From: Chrysogorgia sp. JL179-B06
Taxonomy: Eukaryota > Cnidaria > Anthozoa > Scleralcyonacea > Chrysogorgiidae
DNA: 64,000 bases
Direction: 5' to 3'
NCBI GenBank assembly: GCA_035772405.1
Contig: JAYKKM010000080.1
Coordinates: 3,596,001-3,660,000, forward strand
The notes beneath the pieces were generated by a model. That model searched no databases. It worked only from the letters and a program-made list of their open reading frames with translations, and was not told where the DNA came from. The position numbers and the translations under genes were made by a program. This document shows positions 35,735 to 46,892 of the stretch, piece by piece. The stretch's first letter is position 1. Every line of letters begins with the position of its first letter.

Positions 35735-35925
35735 CACATACAGTACCTTCTCCTTACAATACAATATTATATTATATTAACTGCATTGCATTGCATTGCA
35801 TTGCATTGCATTGCATTGCATTGCATTGCATTGCATTGCATTGCATTGCATTGCATTGCATTGCATTGCATCGCATTGTATTATATTATACTGTATTGTA
35901 AGGAGAACTGAAGGTATGTACTAGT
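35735..35925. repeat. (GCATT)n array framed by inverted repeats
   Basis: About 19 tandem copies of GCATT (35781-35875) lie between GTACCTTCTCCTTACAATAC…ATTATATTATA and its imperfect complement TATTATATTATACTGTATTG…AAGGAGAACTGAAGGTA. The layout is a palindromic MITE whose centre has expanded into a pentanucleotide microsatellite. Confidence 0.8.
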
Positions 35926-36494
35926 GTAAACAATCTTTTTCCTAAAATCCGTTTTGTTCGAAAGTTTGGATTTTGGTACATCTGGAGAGGAATTGGAAGC
36001 CATTTCCAATTCTGAGGCTATCCTTCTTTCTATTCTCAGTCTCTCTTCTGTCACAAATAGAAATATTACTTTGTTCTATCCTGACTGCGGAGAACGTTTA
36101 AGTTATTATTTCATTAACAAGTCAATCCTTATGTTCCTTTAACAACTGCATCTGATGATCTACACTGTTCATACACTGTATATTGTTTAGTTTTGAAGGT
36201 AATGTCATTGCTGGTGAAGTATTTAAACCAAACCATTTTGTGCCAATTGTCTTAAACTTTGGGGTTTCTCGGGGGAAAGGAAGATGTCACAGATAGCTTT
36301 CCAAACAAACAAGGGGCACTGGTAAGAGCAGGATTATAGGCTGCAGAAGGGTGCCCGGGTGTTGTTGGACGCTTAACAATGAAAAGTGGTCACACAAAAT
36401 TTGTAGGAGAAAGAAATATTCTAAAAATTTTTCAATGAAACTTGGGAGTTAAGTTGTTTATGATCATGCTATATTTTGGAAACAACCCATATAA

Positions 36495-36787
36495 AAATGT
36501 ATGTATATGTGCCATGTTCAAATTAGCAACACATTTATAAAATGATTTATAATAACTATCAATGTCTTTGTGTCTCTGTACTTTTCACGCATTTTCATGC
36601 ATTGCTTCTTAATTCTACATGGTCCATCCTTAATAGCGGTAGTCACATGTACACATTGCGTACCTATTGCGTACCTAAGTCTGTAGTGTTTAGGGATCAT
36701 CATGTAAATGATATTTTGTGAGATTAGAAAAAAGGCGTTTGGAACCAATTCTGTTTCCATTGTAACTATATAAAGACAACTAGACAA
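36495..36787 (-). pseudogene. C-terminal fragment of an unidentified TE-like ORF, copy 1
   Basis: The minus-strand frame contains RYAIGTQCVHVTTAIKDG, CRIKKQCMKMREKY and ends IINHFINVLLI then stop. The plus strand at 55230-55300 reads KKQCMKKVIVVLNHFIHVLL and stops at the equivalent codon. Flanking nucleotides (GTTGCTAATTT.AACATGGCACATA) also match. Two copies with the same stop suggest a real coding element. Family not recognised. Confidence 0.4.
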
Positions 36788-36981
36788 TAGTTTAATATTG
36801 CTGTCAGTTTTGTTTTTGATCTAGTCACACTTTGCGAAATATCGATATAATATTATATATAATTAGTGACGCCATCAAGCTAAAATTTCAAAGGCTACTT
36901 TTGAAGTAAAAACAATATGGAATGACGAATTTTTCATATCATAAACACTTTACAAGTCTATAAACACTTTCAGCGGTTTAA

Positions 36982-37482
36982 AGTGCCTATGCAATGAAAA
37001 ATTCAGTTGTCAAATAACTCTTTTGTTTGAAAGATCTCTTGAATCTATAAAGAACGGCTTTTTCATATCTCACTTCACTCTTGAGATTTGTTTAATATGT
37101 AAATAGTCATACTTATGACATCACAATCCACAATGACTTATTGAAAAATTCGGCATATCTTTGCCATTATCACATGGAATCGTTTGATGATTTCATATTT
37201 GATATTGTTGAATATATCCAGTCACGCACATATACCTGTATTTCAAGTGATTTCATTACATAATCTCAAGGATATACAAGCGTTTTCAATAAGTCATTAT
37301 GCATTGCGATGTCATAAGTATGATCATTTACATATTAAACAAATCTTAATATCTCAAGAGTGAAGTGAGATATGAAAAAGTTGTAAATGGTTAGTCTTTA
37401 TTTGTAAATGGTTAGTCTTTATACGTTAGTTCTTTCAAACAAAATAGTTATTTTACAACTGAATTTGTATTGCATAGGCGCT
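36982..37482. mobile_element. TTAA-flanked foldback MITE, family B
   Basis: AGTGCCTATGCAATGAAAAA and the complement of TTTGTATTGCATAGGCGCT form the ends. TTAA flanks at 36978-36981 and 37483-37486. Long arms and an inner CAAGTGATTTCATTACATAATCTCAAG segment resemble the foldback element at 7.6-8.1 kb. It lies in the calumenin-like gene, just downstream of its third recognised exon. Confidence 0.8.
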
Positions 37483-37524
37483 TTAAGCCAACCTTTTTAT
37501 TCGTCCATTCAGTTTTACACTAAC

Positions 37525-37740
37525 CTTTTTGAAAATCCACAAGCGTTACTACGCCATCTTTATCTAAATCGATAGCTTCAAAGATCTCAGAAGATGCTTG
37601 CTTGTGCATGCGGGGAAACAAGTCAGGGTTATTGAAAGCCACATACTCCTCCAAAGACAACTTGCCGTCACTATTCTCGTCAGCAGCTTGGAATCTCTTA
37701 CGGTTTTCTTCCACTCTTTTCTTCACTTCCTCGCTGCGTT
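37525..37740 (-). CDS. Calumenin/reticulocalbin-like protein, exon 3 (partial gene)
   Basis: Acceptor TTTTAAG|AACGC at 37741/37740, donor AAAAAG|GTTAGTG at 37525/37524, 216 bp. Joined in phase to the exon at 40776-40981, it opens with an ERSEEVKKRVEENRKRF helix. Two EF-hands follow: DENSDGKLSLEE (canonical) and DLDKDGVVTLVD (Asp at position 12 rather than Glu). This is the CREC family pattern: multiple low-affinity calcium-binding hands in a soluble protein of the secretory pathway. Later exons and the C-terminal retention signal were not found in the window. Confidence 0.8.
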
Positions 37741-37884
37741 CTTAAAATATATCCATTATACATCAGTGATATTACAGGAAAATTATACCGTCATGGCAGT
37801 AGATGATTGCATTTACTACCGTCACAATATTATAAAATTAATTGACATGATTAATCTGGACTACCGCGTCTTCGGAAAATTGTT

Positions 37885-37960
37885 GAGTCGGAAATTGTTA
37901 AATCGCACCTTCGGGATTCCGGTTCGCTGCTCTACCAGTTGAGCTACCGCGTCCACTGGG
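37885..37960 (-). repeat. tRNA-like fragment
   Basis: The minus strand gives GACGCGGTAGCTCAACTGGTAGAGCAGCGAA, a good D-arm and A-box. The expected T-arm with GGTTCRANYCC does not follow. It is a tRNA pseudogene or SINE head inside a calumenin-like gene intron. Confidence 0.5.
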
Positions 37961-38144
37961 AACAGTGTGCTAATTCTATCCATTTAAGTGCACGTAAGTA
38001 TTTTTGCGACTTCTGTCGACTCTGTAGTGTAGGTGGCCTGAGAAGATCAGACCCTATATAATATGAAAAGGAGACTTCAATGTGTCGACAAGAGAACTTC
38101 AATGTGTCGAAAATACTCAAGTATAAGTACTTTAATTACGTATA

Positions 38145-38226
38145 TTCATGGACGACGTTTCGAACGATGTGTCCTTCTTCAGGTCAGATGGACACATCGT
38201 CCGAAACGTCGTCCATGAATATACGT
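38145..38226. repeat. Palindrome with hammerhead-like strand
   Basis: ATATTCATGGACGACGTTTCG…ACGATGTGTCC and its complement form arms of ~35 bp. The minus strand carries CTGAAGA, A, GGAC-ACATC-GTTC, GAAAC, GTC, the same arrangement as the Penelope-associated motif at 11305-11355, including the extra A. Confidence 0.55.
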
Positions 38227-38227
38227 A

Positions 38228-38345
38228 AGTACTCTTATTATATGGCTAAGAAAGATGGCGCACGCTGATTGGTTCGTGAGGTCCGGAAAAAAGCGTATTG
38301 CCCTCCCGGCGCTGTGAGAGGGCAATACGCCTTTTTCCGGACAGG
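38228..38345. repeat. Hairpin element with CTGATTGGTT motif
   Basis: GTCCGGAAAAAAGCGTATTGCCCTC (38281-38306) pairs with GAGGGCAATACGCCTTTTTCCGGAC (38318-38342). Upstream CGCTGATTGGTTCGTGAGG resembles motifs at 6.3, 13.1 and 59.1 kb. Confidence 0.7.
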
Positions 38346-39534
38346 TAAGTTTTGGCGGGAAAATTTCTGGGTTGATTTAGATGAAAATAAAAGAGGATTT
38401 GAGTATGTTCGTTGAAAAAGTTCGAACAATAACACGTCCTGGAACATTAGTGCTGCTTTTCTTGAAAGCTGTTTATCTATAAGTGAAGAAAATGAATGCC
38501 TAATGACCAGTAACGCGTGTAAACATGGGCAACATCTGAAGACAAACGCAACGTTAAAAACAGAGAACAAAATGAACCAAAAGACATATAATGTCTTATT
38601 AACCTCGTTTGCTTGGTCTGTACGGTAAAGTATTTGCCTTCGGTAGTTTTTGTACACAGATATGAAAACCTCAGTATTTTGAAGTTCTCTTATTTCTCCT
38701 TTTCATATTATACTTTTGAGAACTGTTCTTTTGAGAATTTAGCCCCCCGGTTGCTACGGCCCTATTTTTAGCTTTTCGAGTATATAAAATTCCACAGTAT
38801 ATAAACATAAAATAATTTATTTTATAAAAGAACTATAAATATGTGTACGCAACAATCCCTCGCCCGCTTACTGTTTGATGCTTTTATAATGTAGACAATA
38901 ACCCTTTCATTTGCTAATCCGAATATATTTTCAGTTGACCTAACTCAGCTGAGAGCCTTTAAACTATAAAGCTTGCGTTGGCTGGTTTTCATTGTTTCAT
39001 AAGACATAAACTATTAAAAAAATAACTAAATATAGTCCAAACTGTTTATTTTGTGGGTGCAATACCAACTACATGAGTACATAGAATCAGCGGTGTAGGA
39101 AGTTTAGTTTTTGGGGACTACTTTTAGTGACTGTTGTGAGCATTGCCGGCAAAGCCAGAAAAAGACCTGCCAACTCACACGATTTTGTCGTGTGACACAC
39201 AATTTTTACATGAATCTTAAGTTCTCAGCATTCAACCACCTTTATGGTATATTCTAAATCTAATTTAAGAAATCTTTTCAAACTTATAACAACACACACC
39301 TTTGATTAAAATCATTTTTACAATTTATTTATATGAATTCTTTTCTCTCTATTTATATATTTAAAAGTACTAACTATTTCTAAAATTAATATTATTTTTT
39401 AAATGTTTAATTTGTTGTTGCTGACACAATAATGTATCCCTATACTTCCCTGCAATCCCAACCAAAACATTGTTCACACAGCCTTGGAAGCGATTTGACT
39501 CGGAAAAAAGAAGCCACAGAGTTCCCTGCGGAGG

Positions 39535-39997
39535 AGGCTATAGTCCGGTGGTAATATCCGGTAAAATGTTACCGGATATTTACCGGATAATGTTGTGTGA
39601 AATTATTGTAAACAAAATGAATGCTGGCCTTATTGACTCTCCTAATAGAGCAAGACTGACCAGTGACCACCTAGGACAACTGACTGTTCTTAAAATGAAC
39701 CGTCAGATATGGCCTTGGTAGAAACAGAAAGAGATGACACATACATAACTAGACTTCTTCTTCCAGTTTTTTCCCCAGTTTTTCCAGGGGTTTTTTGTAT
39801 CAACAAAGACACATATTTAAAAACATAAAGACACATGTTTAAATTTCAAGTGTAAATGGCACTCTGACTATAAATTACTTCTCCCTTTACTTTTACATTT
39901 AAAAAACCTTGCTTCTGTCCGGTATATCCGGTATCCGTTAAATAGCTATCCGGTTAAATCCGGTATCTGGTAAAGTGGTATCCGGCACATCCCTACA
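39535..39997. mobile_element. Putative hAT-like element with ATCCGGTA repeats
   Basis: The right end, read inward, is TAGGGATGTGCCGGATACCA; the left end has AGTCCGGTGGTAATATCCGG. Many ATCCGGTA/TACCGGAT copies sit near both ends, like subterminal binding sites. Borders are uncertain. It lies within the intron between exons 2 and 3 of the calumenin-like gene. Confidence 0.45.
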
Positions 39998-40775
39998 ATA
40001 ATGACACAATAGTATGTAGACAGTTGTCCTCTTCCTTAGTCAACGTACTGACCATACAGCTGCAGCAACTTGAACGATACGCTATATCAGTACAGCAAGA
40101 TTAAACTAGAAATACGTGCACGTAACAACCCTTTGCCCACTTTCTGTTTGAAGCTTGTACAGTGTACTGTGCTCACATCTTTTACATGAAAATAGATAAC
40201 CCATGACTGCTTAGATTTTTAATGGACATGCATATTACTCCAAGAATCAGAAAGAGTGTTGTCTGAATTTTGTTGACATCAATTTTTAAAAAGTAATTAA
40301 ATAACCCAAACTGTTTAATTTTTGGGTACTCCACAGCATTAAAGAAAAGCTTTTTAACATTTAAATTTCTGAAGATATATGTAGGCTTACTGTAGCTTAA
40401 TTGCATTCATCAAAAATATTTCGCAAAATTTTGAAATAATTTAGCTGGAACCTTGCAATTATAGGTGTGTAAATTTCATGTTTCTAACTAAAGAGAAGCG
40501 TTTTTAAAATTTGTGAAATACATGTACTATAATTTTTGTCAAAATAAAAGATTAATTTTAACATATAAATTTATTTTAGGCTTAGCATAAAGGTTGGGAA
40601 TTAGTGTTAGAATTAGAGAGTCTGACTTACTGTAGTATGACCTGATATTAATTTCTTAGTAATTGATAGACGAAACACCAGTACCTTTCGCGTGGTATTG
40701 CAGCTGGTATTGTACTGTACACACAAACTATTTACATAACTACAAAAACATGTTTTAAGCAACACTGTACAATAC

Positions 40776-40981
40776 CTTCCAAAGGACCTGGGAAATTTGC
40801 ATCAATAAGTTCCTGCCAACTGATAAAGCTATCAGCTCTTGCTGCTTCATTGTACTGTTCTGGTAGAAATTTCTTAACATAATCTGTTGCTTCTTTTAGT
40901 GAAATATATTTAATCCAAGCAACAAGTTCACTCTCTGAAACATTGCCATCTCCATTCTTGTCAATTTTATCAACCAATTTT
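40776..40981 (-). CDS. Calumenin/reticulocalbin-like protein, exon 2
   Basis: Acceptor TTTTCAAG|A at 40982/40981, donor GGAAG|GTATTG at 40776/40775, 206 bp. It starts KLVDKIDKNGDGNVSESEL: EF-hand 1 with a canonical D-x-N-x-D-G loop and Glu at position 12. A second, degenerate hand (EAARADSFISWQELIDANF) lacks most acidic ligands. The phase fits both neighbours (2 in, 1 out). The intron to exon 1 is 6.8 kb and contains a whole Ngaro-type retroelement. Confidence 0.8.
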
Positions 40982-41626
40982 CTTGAAAATACAATAAAAA
41001 TAGAAATTATAGGTATATGTTAAAAATAACATTACAATCATACATGGTTCAATAGGCTTATAGTTGCTGTTACCATGTATATTGTAGTTCCCAGTTTTAT
41101 ATGCCCAGACTGTAAATATGACTGAGAAATATTGGAAATCCCTGGGGTATGGAAACATCAAGAATTGAACCTAATACAGTATATTTATTTATCATGTATA
41201 CTGTATTGCACTATAAACATAGCATGTGGGTGTTTCAAATCTGGTTTTCTGACCTATTATCTGACTTATTACTGTAGGTGACCTATCTGACCTATTAACT
41301 GACCCTATTATGACCTAGACCTTTTATGGACAATTATATAATCACTAGATATTTGCAATAACCATTAGTTTGACAATTGTTTTATTAATTAGGCTAAATT
41401 TAGGCAAGTAAAAAAAGAGACAATGTTAATCAGCGGTATATAGGACTAAAGGTTGGTCAGCGGTCTCCTACATATTATAGTGATGAGCGCTGAGGTCCCC
41501 GCATATTATCAGAGTCTTGTCAGCGTGGTCTGAGCTTGACTGGTTTTTGCGCGCGCTATTGACAGTACTGGTGGATACGTTGATACTTTCTTACTTTGCG
41601 CTGTGTTGATTGAATTGATTTGGGAT

Positions 41627-42870
41627 CTAATGGAACGACAAACGAGAAATAGCCGTCAGGCCGCAGAGGATGCCTTCGAGGCAGATCCGTCAGTCCGCGT
41701 AAGCACTAATATTGGTGGAGTCCGTGAAGATGGCGCTGTCGGAAATCAACTATCGAATGTTGATCAGCCTTCGCCTCAATTCTTTGCCTCGGTGATAGCG
41801 GCGGTGATGTAAGCCCTTAGCGACGAACAGGGAACCATTGTGCCGCCGATCGAGGAGCGCAATCTCACCCAAACATCATCAACGCCTGTTTTATCTGTGG
41901 GAGAATATGAGGGAGAGTCATCGAACCTAGTGTCACAAACAAATGGCTTTCAGTTAAGTGGTGCGCCGCATTCGTTCGCTCACAATATTGCAAGGTCACC
42001 GACTATTATTCCTAGTTTTGTGACGACGTTTTCGAGCGCTAGAACAGCAGTTAATCATGTCGGTAGAGACAATACTTCATTGTCTGGCGCTGGTAGCGGG
42101 AGGCCACAGCTTGGCCAAACTAACTCGTCGAACCAGTTTGTCGGCAATTTAACACCATAATCCCGCAGCGCGGAAACGGGTTCATCAATCCCTTTGTCGA
42201 AGTTTGCGGTTTCCCACTTTCAACAACCGTTTGTAGTTGGCCCTGGTTATTCCCCGATACCTGCAAATTCATAGATTTTGCAGAATTATTGTCGGCCAAT
42301 TTGAACAGCTACGAGACGGAACCGCAATTGTTGTTTGATGGCCGTTTAGTGTTGGCTGCAGCGCCTAAGAAACCGCGTCGCCAGATCACGGACATTGTTC
42401 AGTGGATGGAGGCGTTTACGATATATTCGTCGGTGGTGATTTCAAACTTTCCACATCGGTGGAAGGATTTAAACCAATACAGACTGTTGATTCTGCGAAC
42501 ATACCGTCAACACTTGTGGCGCGTATGGCATAGTTACGATGTGGCTTTCCGAGAGCAGGCGGCAGCAATGCGATTAACAGATTGGTCGAAGATCGATGTG
42601 CAATTGTTTAATTTCCATGCTGCTGGCGCGAATGTGAAAGGATCGTCGGATTCGTCGCCTACAAATGCAAGTGGTTTTGGAGAGGAAGCACGCGGTAACG
42701 AGCGCTCTTCTGTGTGCTGTTTATCGTGGAATTCTGGGAGATGTCTTGCCACAACCTCCTTATGCAAGTTCTCGCATACATGTTTAGACTGTTATGGGGG
42801 GCATCGTCGGTGCAGTGCCCAGGAAAAGATCGCAGAACCAAGCATCGGTCTGCTTCGCCCCCACCTATGA
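41627..42870 (+). pseudogene. Ngaro gag-like region
   Basis: Three broken frames: MERQTRNSRQAAEDAF from near 41630, PPIEERNLTQTSSTPVLSVG from 41843, and LSANLNSYETEPQLLFDGRL from about 42289 to 42870. The last has RRQITDIVQWMEAFTIYSSV and a tail with cysteines and histidines (CCLSWNSGRCL…CKFSHTCLDCYGG) like the zinc-knuckle-like end of DIRS/Ngaro gag proteins. In-frame stops near 41810, 42158 and 42272 separate the pieces. Confidence 0.7.
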
Positions 42871-43249
42871 AACAAAAGAGACACTGACGAGTGACGGGAT
42901 TATTCGAGACTTGTATACTGCGGAGGTTTTATAAATAAGTACTTTGGGAGCATGTCATACGACGAGACATTTTTAAGATACTGTACTTTAATATGTTTTG
43001 GGGTGGTGTTTGTTGCTTGTTCTGTTAGTGATTAATTGGTAGTTGCTTTATTTACATTTATATTCATGTTAGGCCATCATGTATAATGTGATTTCTATAA
43101 ACACATTTAACAGTAAGAATTAATAATAAAGTAAGGTTCAGGGGGTGTAGTTGGGAGTAATTTCTTGTTCATACAGCGATTGCACCTAATAGTACGGGTC
43201 CAGGGTTCACTACAGGTATATCTTCTAATATTGCCTTTTAGTGTTGAGC

Positions 43250-44215
43250 AATATGTTTCCAGTCTCCAAGGTGACTCCATTGGTGGTTGCCGAGTTCAAA
43301 AAGGAGCTACACCCCTAAGCTAATCACCCTCATGATGCAAATTTGGTTTCCTATGTTCTCCAGGGGTTGAACCATGGCTTTCGCTTGGGATTTAACCATT
43401 CGGTCCAACTAAAATCGGCCAAGAAGAATAAGGCTTCCACCTATGCGCATTCTAGGGTGATAGACAATTACTTGGCAAACGAGGTTGGGTTGGGAGTCGC
43501 TGGCCCCTTTGATAGCCCGCCGATTCCTAGTCTCCACATTAGTAGTTTTGGGGTAATCCCCAAGAAAGGGCAGAAGGACAAGTGGCGCTTGATAGTGGAC
43601 CTATCGTGACCATTAGGAGCAAGTGTAAACGATGGCATTAAGGCAGAGGAGGTCATTAGTATGGTTAACAAGTTGGGAGTGGGGGCCTTGATGGCTAAGT
43701 TCGACGTTGAGTCAGCATATCGCAATATCCCAGTTTCCCCAAAGGATCCTTATTTGTTAGGTTTAAGATGGAGGAAAACATTTTATGTAGATCTGGTTCT
43801 CCCGTTTGGTTTGCGCTCAGCTCCCTTTGTTTTCAACTCAGTGGCAGACATGGTGGAATGGATTTTGAAGACAAATCATTCCATTCAAGACCTATTGCAT
43901 TACTTAGATGATTACATCACTGCAGGTCCAGCTGAGTCACAGCAATGCCAGGATAATTTGACCACAGCCATTGAAGTTGGCGCTGGATTAGGCTTACCAT
44001 TGCACCCCAATAAGTGTATTGGCCCTGCCTCTTGCCTAGTAGTGTTACTGTAGGTATCGAACTAAATTCATTGCAGCAAATAGCACGTCTTCCCAGTGAT
44101 AAGCTATTGAGTTTGGTACAATTGTTGGAATGGTGGGGTGGTCCTCGGTGGTGTAATAAGAAACAGCTTGAATCTTTAATTGGTCACTTACACCATACGT
44201 CAATGGTGGTATAAT
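43250..44215 (+). pseudogene. Ngaro reverse transcriptase
   Basis: Readable motifs: NHGFRLGFNHSV, LHISSFGVIPKKGQKDKWRL, AKFDVESAYRNIPVSPKD (motif A), VLPFGLRSAPFVFNSVADM (motif B) and LLHYLDDYITAG (catalytic YLDD). A TGA near 43607 stands where a tryptophan codon is expected, and stops follow near 44050. Confidence 0.85.
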
Positions 44216-44224
44216 GGACGGGTA

Positions 44225-44765
44225 GAGCTTTTGCGCGCAGAATGATTGATTTGCTATGTTGCTTTAGGAGAAATAATCACCCTGTTAGACTGAACAAGGA
44301 ATTTCAGCTGGATCTGTACTGGTGGCAGCAATTTGACCGGGGGTGGAACGGGGTTAGCTTCTGGTTGTTCAATGGGCTAGGCCCCATTAATGATGTGGAA
44401 GTCCGATGCAGCGGGTAGTATGGCTTTGGTGCTTTCTGGGGGTGCTGAGTGGTTTAATGGCAGGTGAAGTCCTCTGCAGACCCCTTTTACGATTGCATAC
44501 AAGGAACTATTTCCCATTATTATTGCAGTTCGAGTTTGGGGCGATCAGTGGAGACAGCGCAGTGTACAATGTATGTTTCCATTGTGACAACTTAGCAGTT
44601 GTGACAGTATACTTAATTCGCGTACATCGAAGGACCCGCTTATCATGCATTTGTTACGCAATTTACTAATGTCAGCTGCATATTTTGGTTTTACTTTTTG
44701 CGCGCAACACGTCCCAGGAGTCAAAAATAATGTAGCTGATGCACTGTCTCGTTTTCAGTGGCAAT
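44225..44765 (+). pseudogene. Ngaro RNase H region
   Basis: Fragments in changing frames: a LYWWQQFD-like segment, a SDAAGSM-like start, HCDNLAVVTV, and HLLRNLLMSAAYFGFTFCA with HVPGVKNNVADALSRFQ (44645-44757). This is the RNase H part next to the reverse transcriptase. Confidence 0.65.
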
Positions 44766-44789
44766 GTTTTCGTCACCATGCTCCATGGG

Positions 44790-45912
44790 CCAATGTGCAT
44801 ACGATGGAAATACCCCAATCTTTGTGGGAAGAATTGCTTCCACAAAGTCAGCCTTAGAACAGCAATGTCACCAATATCTGATGGAACTCTCGTCTGCACA
44901 AAATAAATTTATTGAATTTTGTACCCAGCTAGGGAAATTAAATCAGTGTGGATCACCATGCCCAGCAGAAGAATGGACGTTATGCTTGTTTTCTTCCTTA
45001 GCAAAATCATTAAAACACTCTTCAATAAAAGTGTATTTGTCAGCAGTGCGCTCACTTCACATTGAAATGGGTTTCGCCGACCTTGCTAACTGCTTACAGC
45101 TGTAGCGAATTGTGCGGGGGATTAAATGCGTGCAGGGACTGTCGGTCACCCCGCGTCTTCCAGTAACCAGGGAGGTCATGTTGGTGATACAAATCGTTGG
45201 ATTTTCAAGTCTACGATCATGTTATGTTTTGGGCAGCGTGTACAGGCACCTTGGCATATTTTGGATTCCTGCGATCTTCAGAATTCACGACACCGAATTC
45301 TAGCTCCTTCTCATCATCCATTCATTTACATGTAACTGTGCAGGATGTAGCATTTGACTGTCACAAAGACCCTTCTTGCTTGAGGATTTTTATAAAAGCA
45401 TCCAAAACTGATCCCTTTCGTAAAGGGTGTTACATTTACATTGGTCGAGGGAAAGCACCCTTGTGTGCTATTGATGCGCTGAGCAAATACCTGCATTACG
45501 TAGAGGTGCTGTTTATGGACCATTGTTTATGAGAAGAGGGGGTGCGGTTAAGGAAAATTGCAAATTCAGCTGGATTAGAGGGCAACTATTCCAGTCACAG
45601 CTTCAGAATTGGGGCTGCTACAATGGCTGGTCAAATGGCGTTCCTGATCATATTATCCAAGAGACATATTATCCAGTCTCTTGGCCGTTGGACTAGTAAT
45701 GCCTATCAATGTATATTAGGACAACACCAGAGGTTCTGGCAAAATTTGCGTGCCACCTGTCATGATCCTGGAAGGAGTATACTGAAGCTTACGGTCTTAC
45801 ATTTATTGGTGGAATGGTGCTTGGTAGTTTGGAGTCAGAGGCCTATGGTGACCCCGTCACAGGCCCTTCTCAAGCACCATTGTGCTTGGCTACGGTATGG
45901 AGGTGGGCTGTA
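44790..45912 (+). pseudogene. Ngaro tyrosine recombinase
   Basis: An N-terminal helical part (KFIEFCTQLGKL, SSLAKSLKHSSIKVYLSAVR) is followed by the catalytic domain: AYFGFLRSSEFT (first Arg), KASKTDPFRKGC (Lys region), HSFRIGAATMA (His-x-x-Arg) and SLGRWTSNAYQ (Trp and the nucleophilic Tyr). All residues of the R-K-H-R-W-Y set are visible, but across at least three frames, so the gene is dead. Confidence 0.8.
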
Positions 45913-46379
45913 GCGGGGTTGTCATGGTCACCTCTGATCAGGGGTGCCACCCCCCTGTGCCTTGGCACCAGTCCTCTAATAACGTCAATTGGCAATCTCT
46001 TTTTAATTATGCTAAATGTAATTTAGGCAAGTAAAAAGGAGACAATGTTAATCAGCGGTATATAGGAATCAATGTTGGTCAGCGGTCTCCTACATATTAT
46101 AATATGCGGGGGCACCTCAGCGCTCATCAGAGTCTTGTCAGCGTGGTCTGAGCTTGACTGGTTGCGCGCTATACTGTAAGTATACTGGTACTGTAAGTAT
46201 ATACCTGTATATTTCCACTGCTTTGACAGTGTGACTGGTGCCTGGTGCCTGGGGGTGGACTGTGGCGTTGTTTCCATGGTCACCTCTGATCAGGGGGTGG
46301 CACCCCCATGTGGCTCATCAGAGTAAGACCGGGGCTCTGCTCGAAACGTCAGTAGTTGATCGTTACTAAAATCTTGGGT

Positions 46380-46540
46380 GTTGTAGCACATCTCATCACA
46401 ATCTAATTGGTTGTTCTAACCACAGCCAATCAGGAACTTTATGGAGCCAATCCTAACCCTAACCCCAACTAATCCTTTAACCTATACTGCAAATACAGTA
46501 CCCTAACCATAACACTAACCTGGAGATGTGCTACATTACT
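46380..46540. repeat. Small inverted-repeat element with CCCTAA motifs
   Basis: TTGTAGCACATCTC (about 46381-46393) and GAGATGTGCTACAT (about 46523-46536) are inverted. The interior has CCTAACCCTAACCCCAACTA, telomere-like but irregular. It sits just outside the right end of the Ngaro element. Confidence 0.55.
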
Positions 46541-46892
46541 CAAAATCTCAGGAGTTCACCACAGTTTCGCTTTGCTAAGAAATGTACTAGCTGTGACGTC
46601 ATAACCGTGTTTACATAAATTGTAATCTTATATGAAACATACAGCAAAAACATATATTTATATGAAACACTGTTTTAGATAAAAGGTAGCATATATGTCT
46701 TTTAAAATGGATTTTGCATTTTATAAACAACAACTCTGGCTAGGTAGGTTTTTTTTTGCAATTTAAATGTATAAATAAATCAGAGAATGAATCTCTGTGT
46801 TGTGTGATTGCACTACACATCGACCGCAGAGCCTGCATTACAGGTCCACCACAGAGAACGTGCTGTACACCTAAGGCTAAGGTCACCCAAAG

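Larger units (their letters stand above)
41391..46312 (+). mobile_element. Ngaro-type tyrosine-recombinase retrotransposon (degenerate)
   Basis: The order is terminal repeat A1 (41391-41560), gag-like ORFs, reverse transcriptase, RNase H, tyrosine recombinase, B1 (45901-45958), A2 (46012-46176), B2 (46253-46312). Split direct repeats A1…B1-A2-B2 are the mark of Ngaro-like elements in the DIRS order, which replicate by a circular intermediate and lack an integrase. Many stops and shifts show it is inactive. It is antisense within intron 1 of the calumenin-like gene. Confidence 0.85.

Noticed and set aside
42289..45912. A live retrotransposon
   Set aside because: The recognisable domains are scattered over several frames with many stops.
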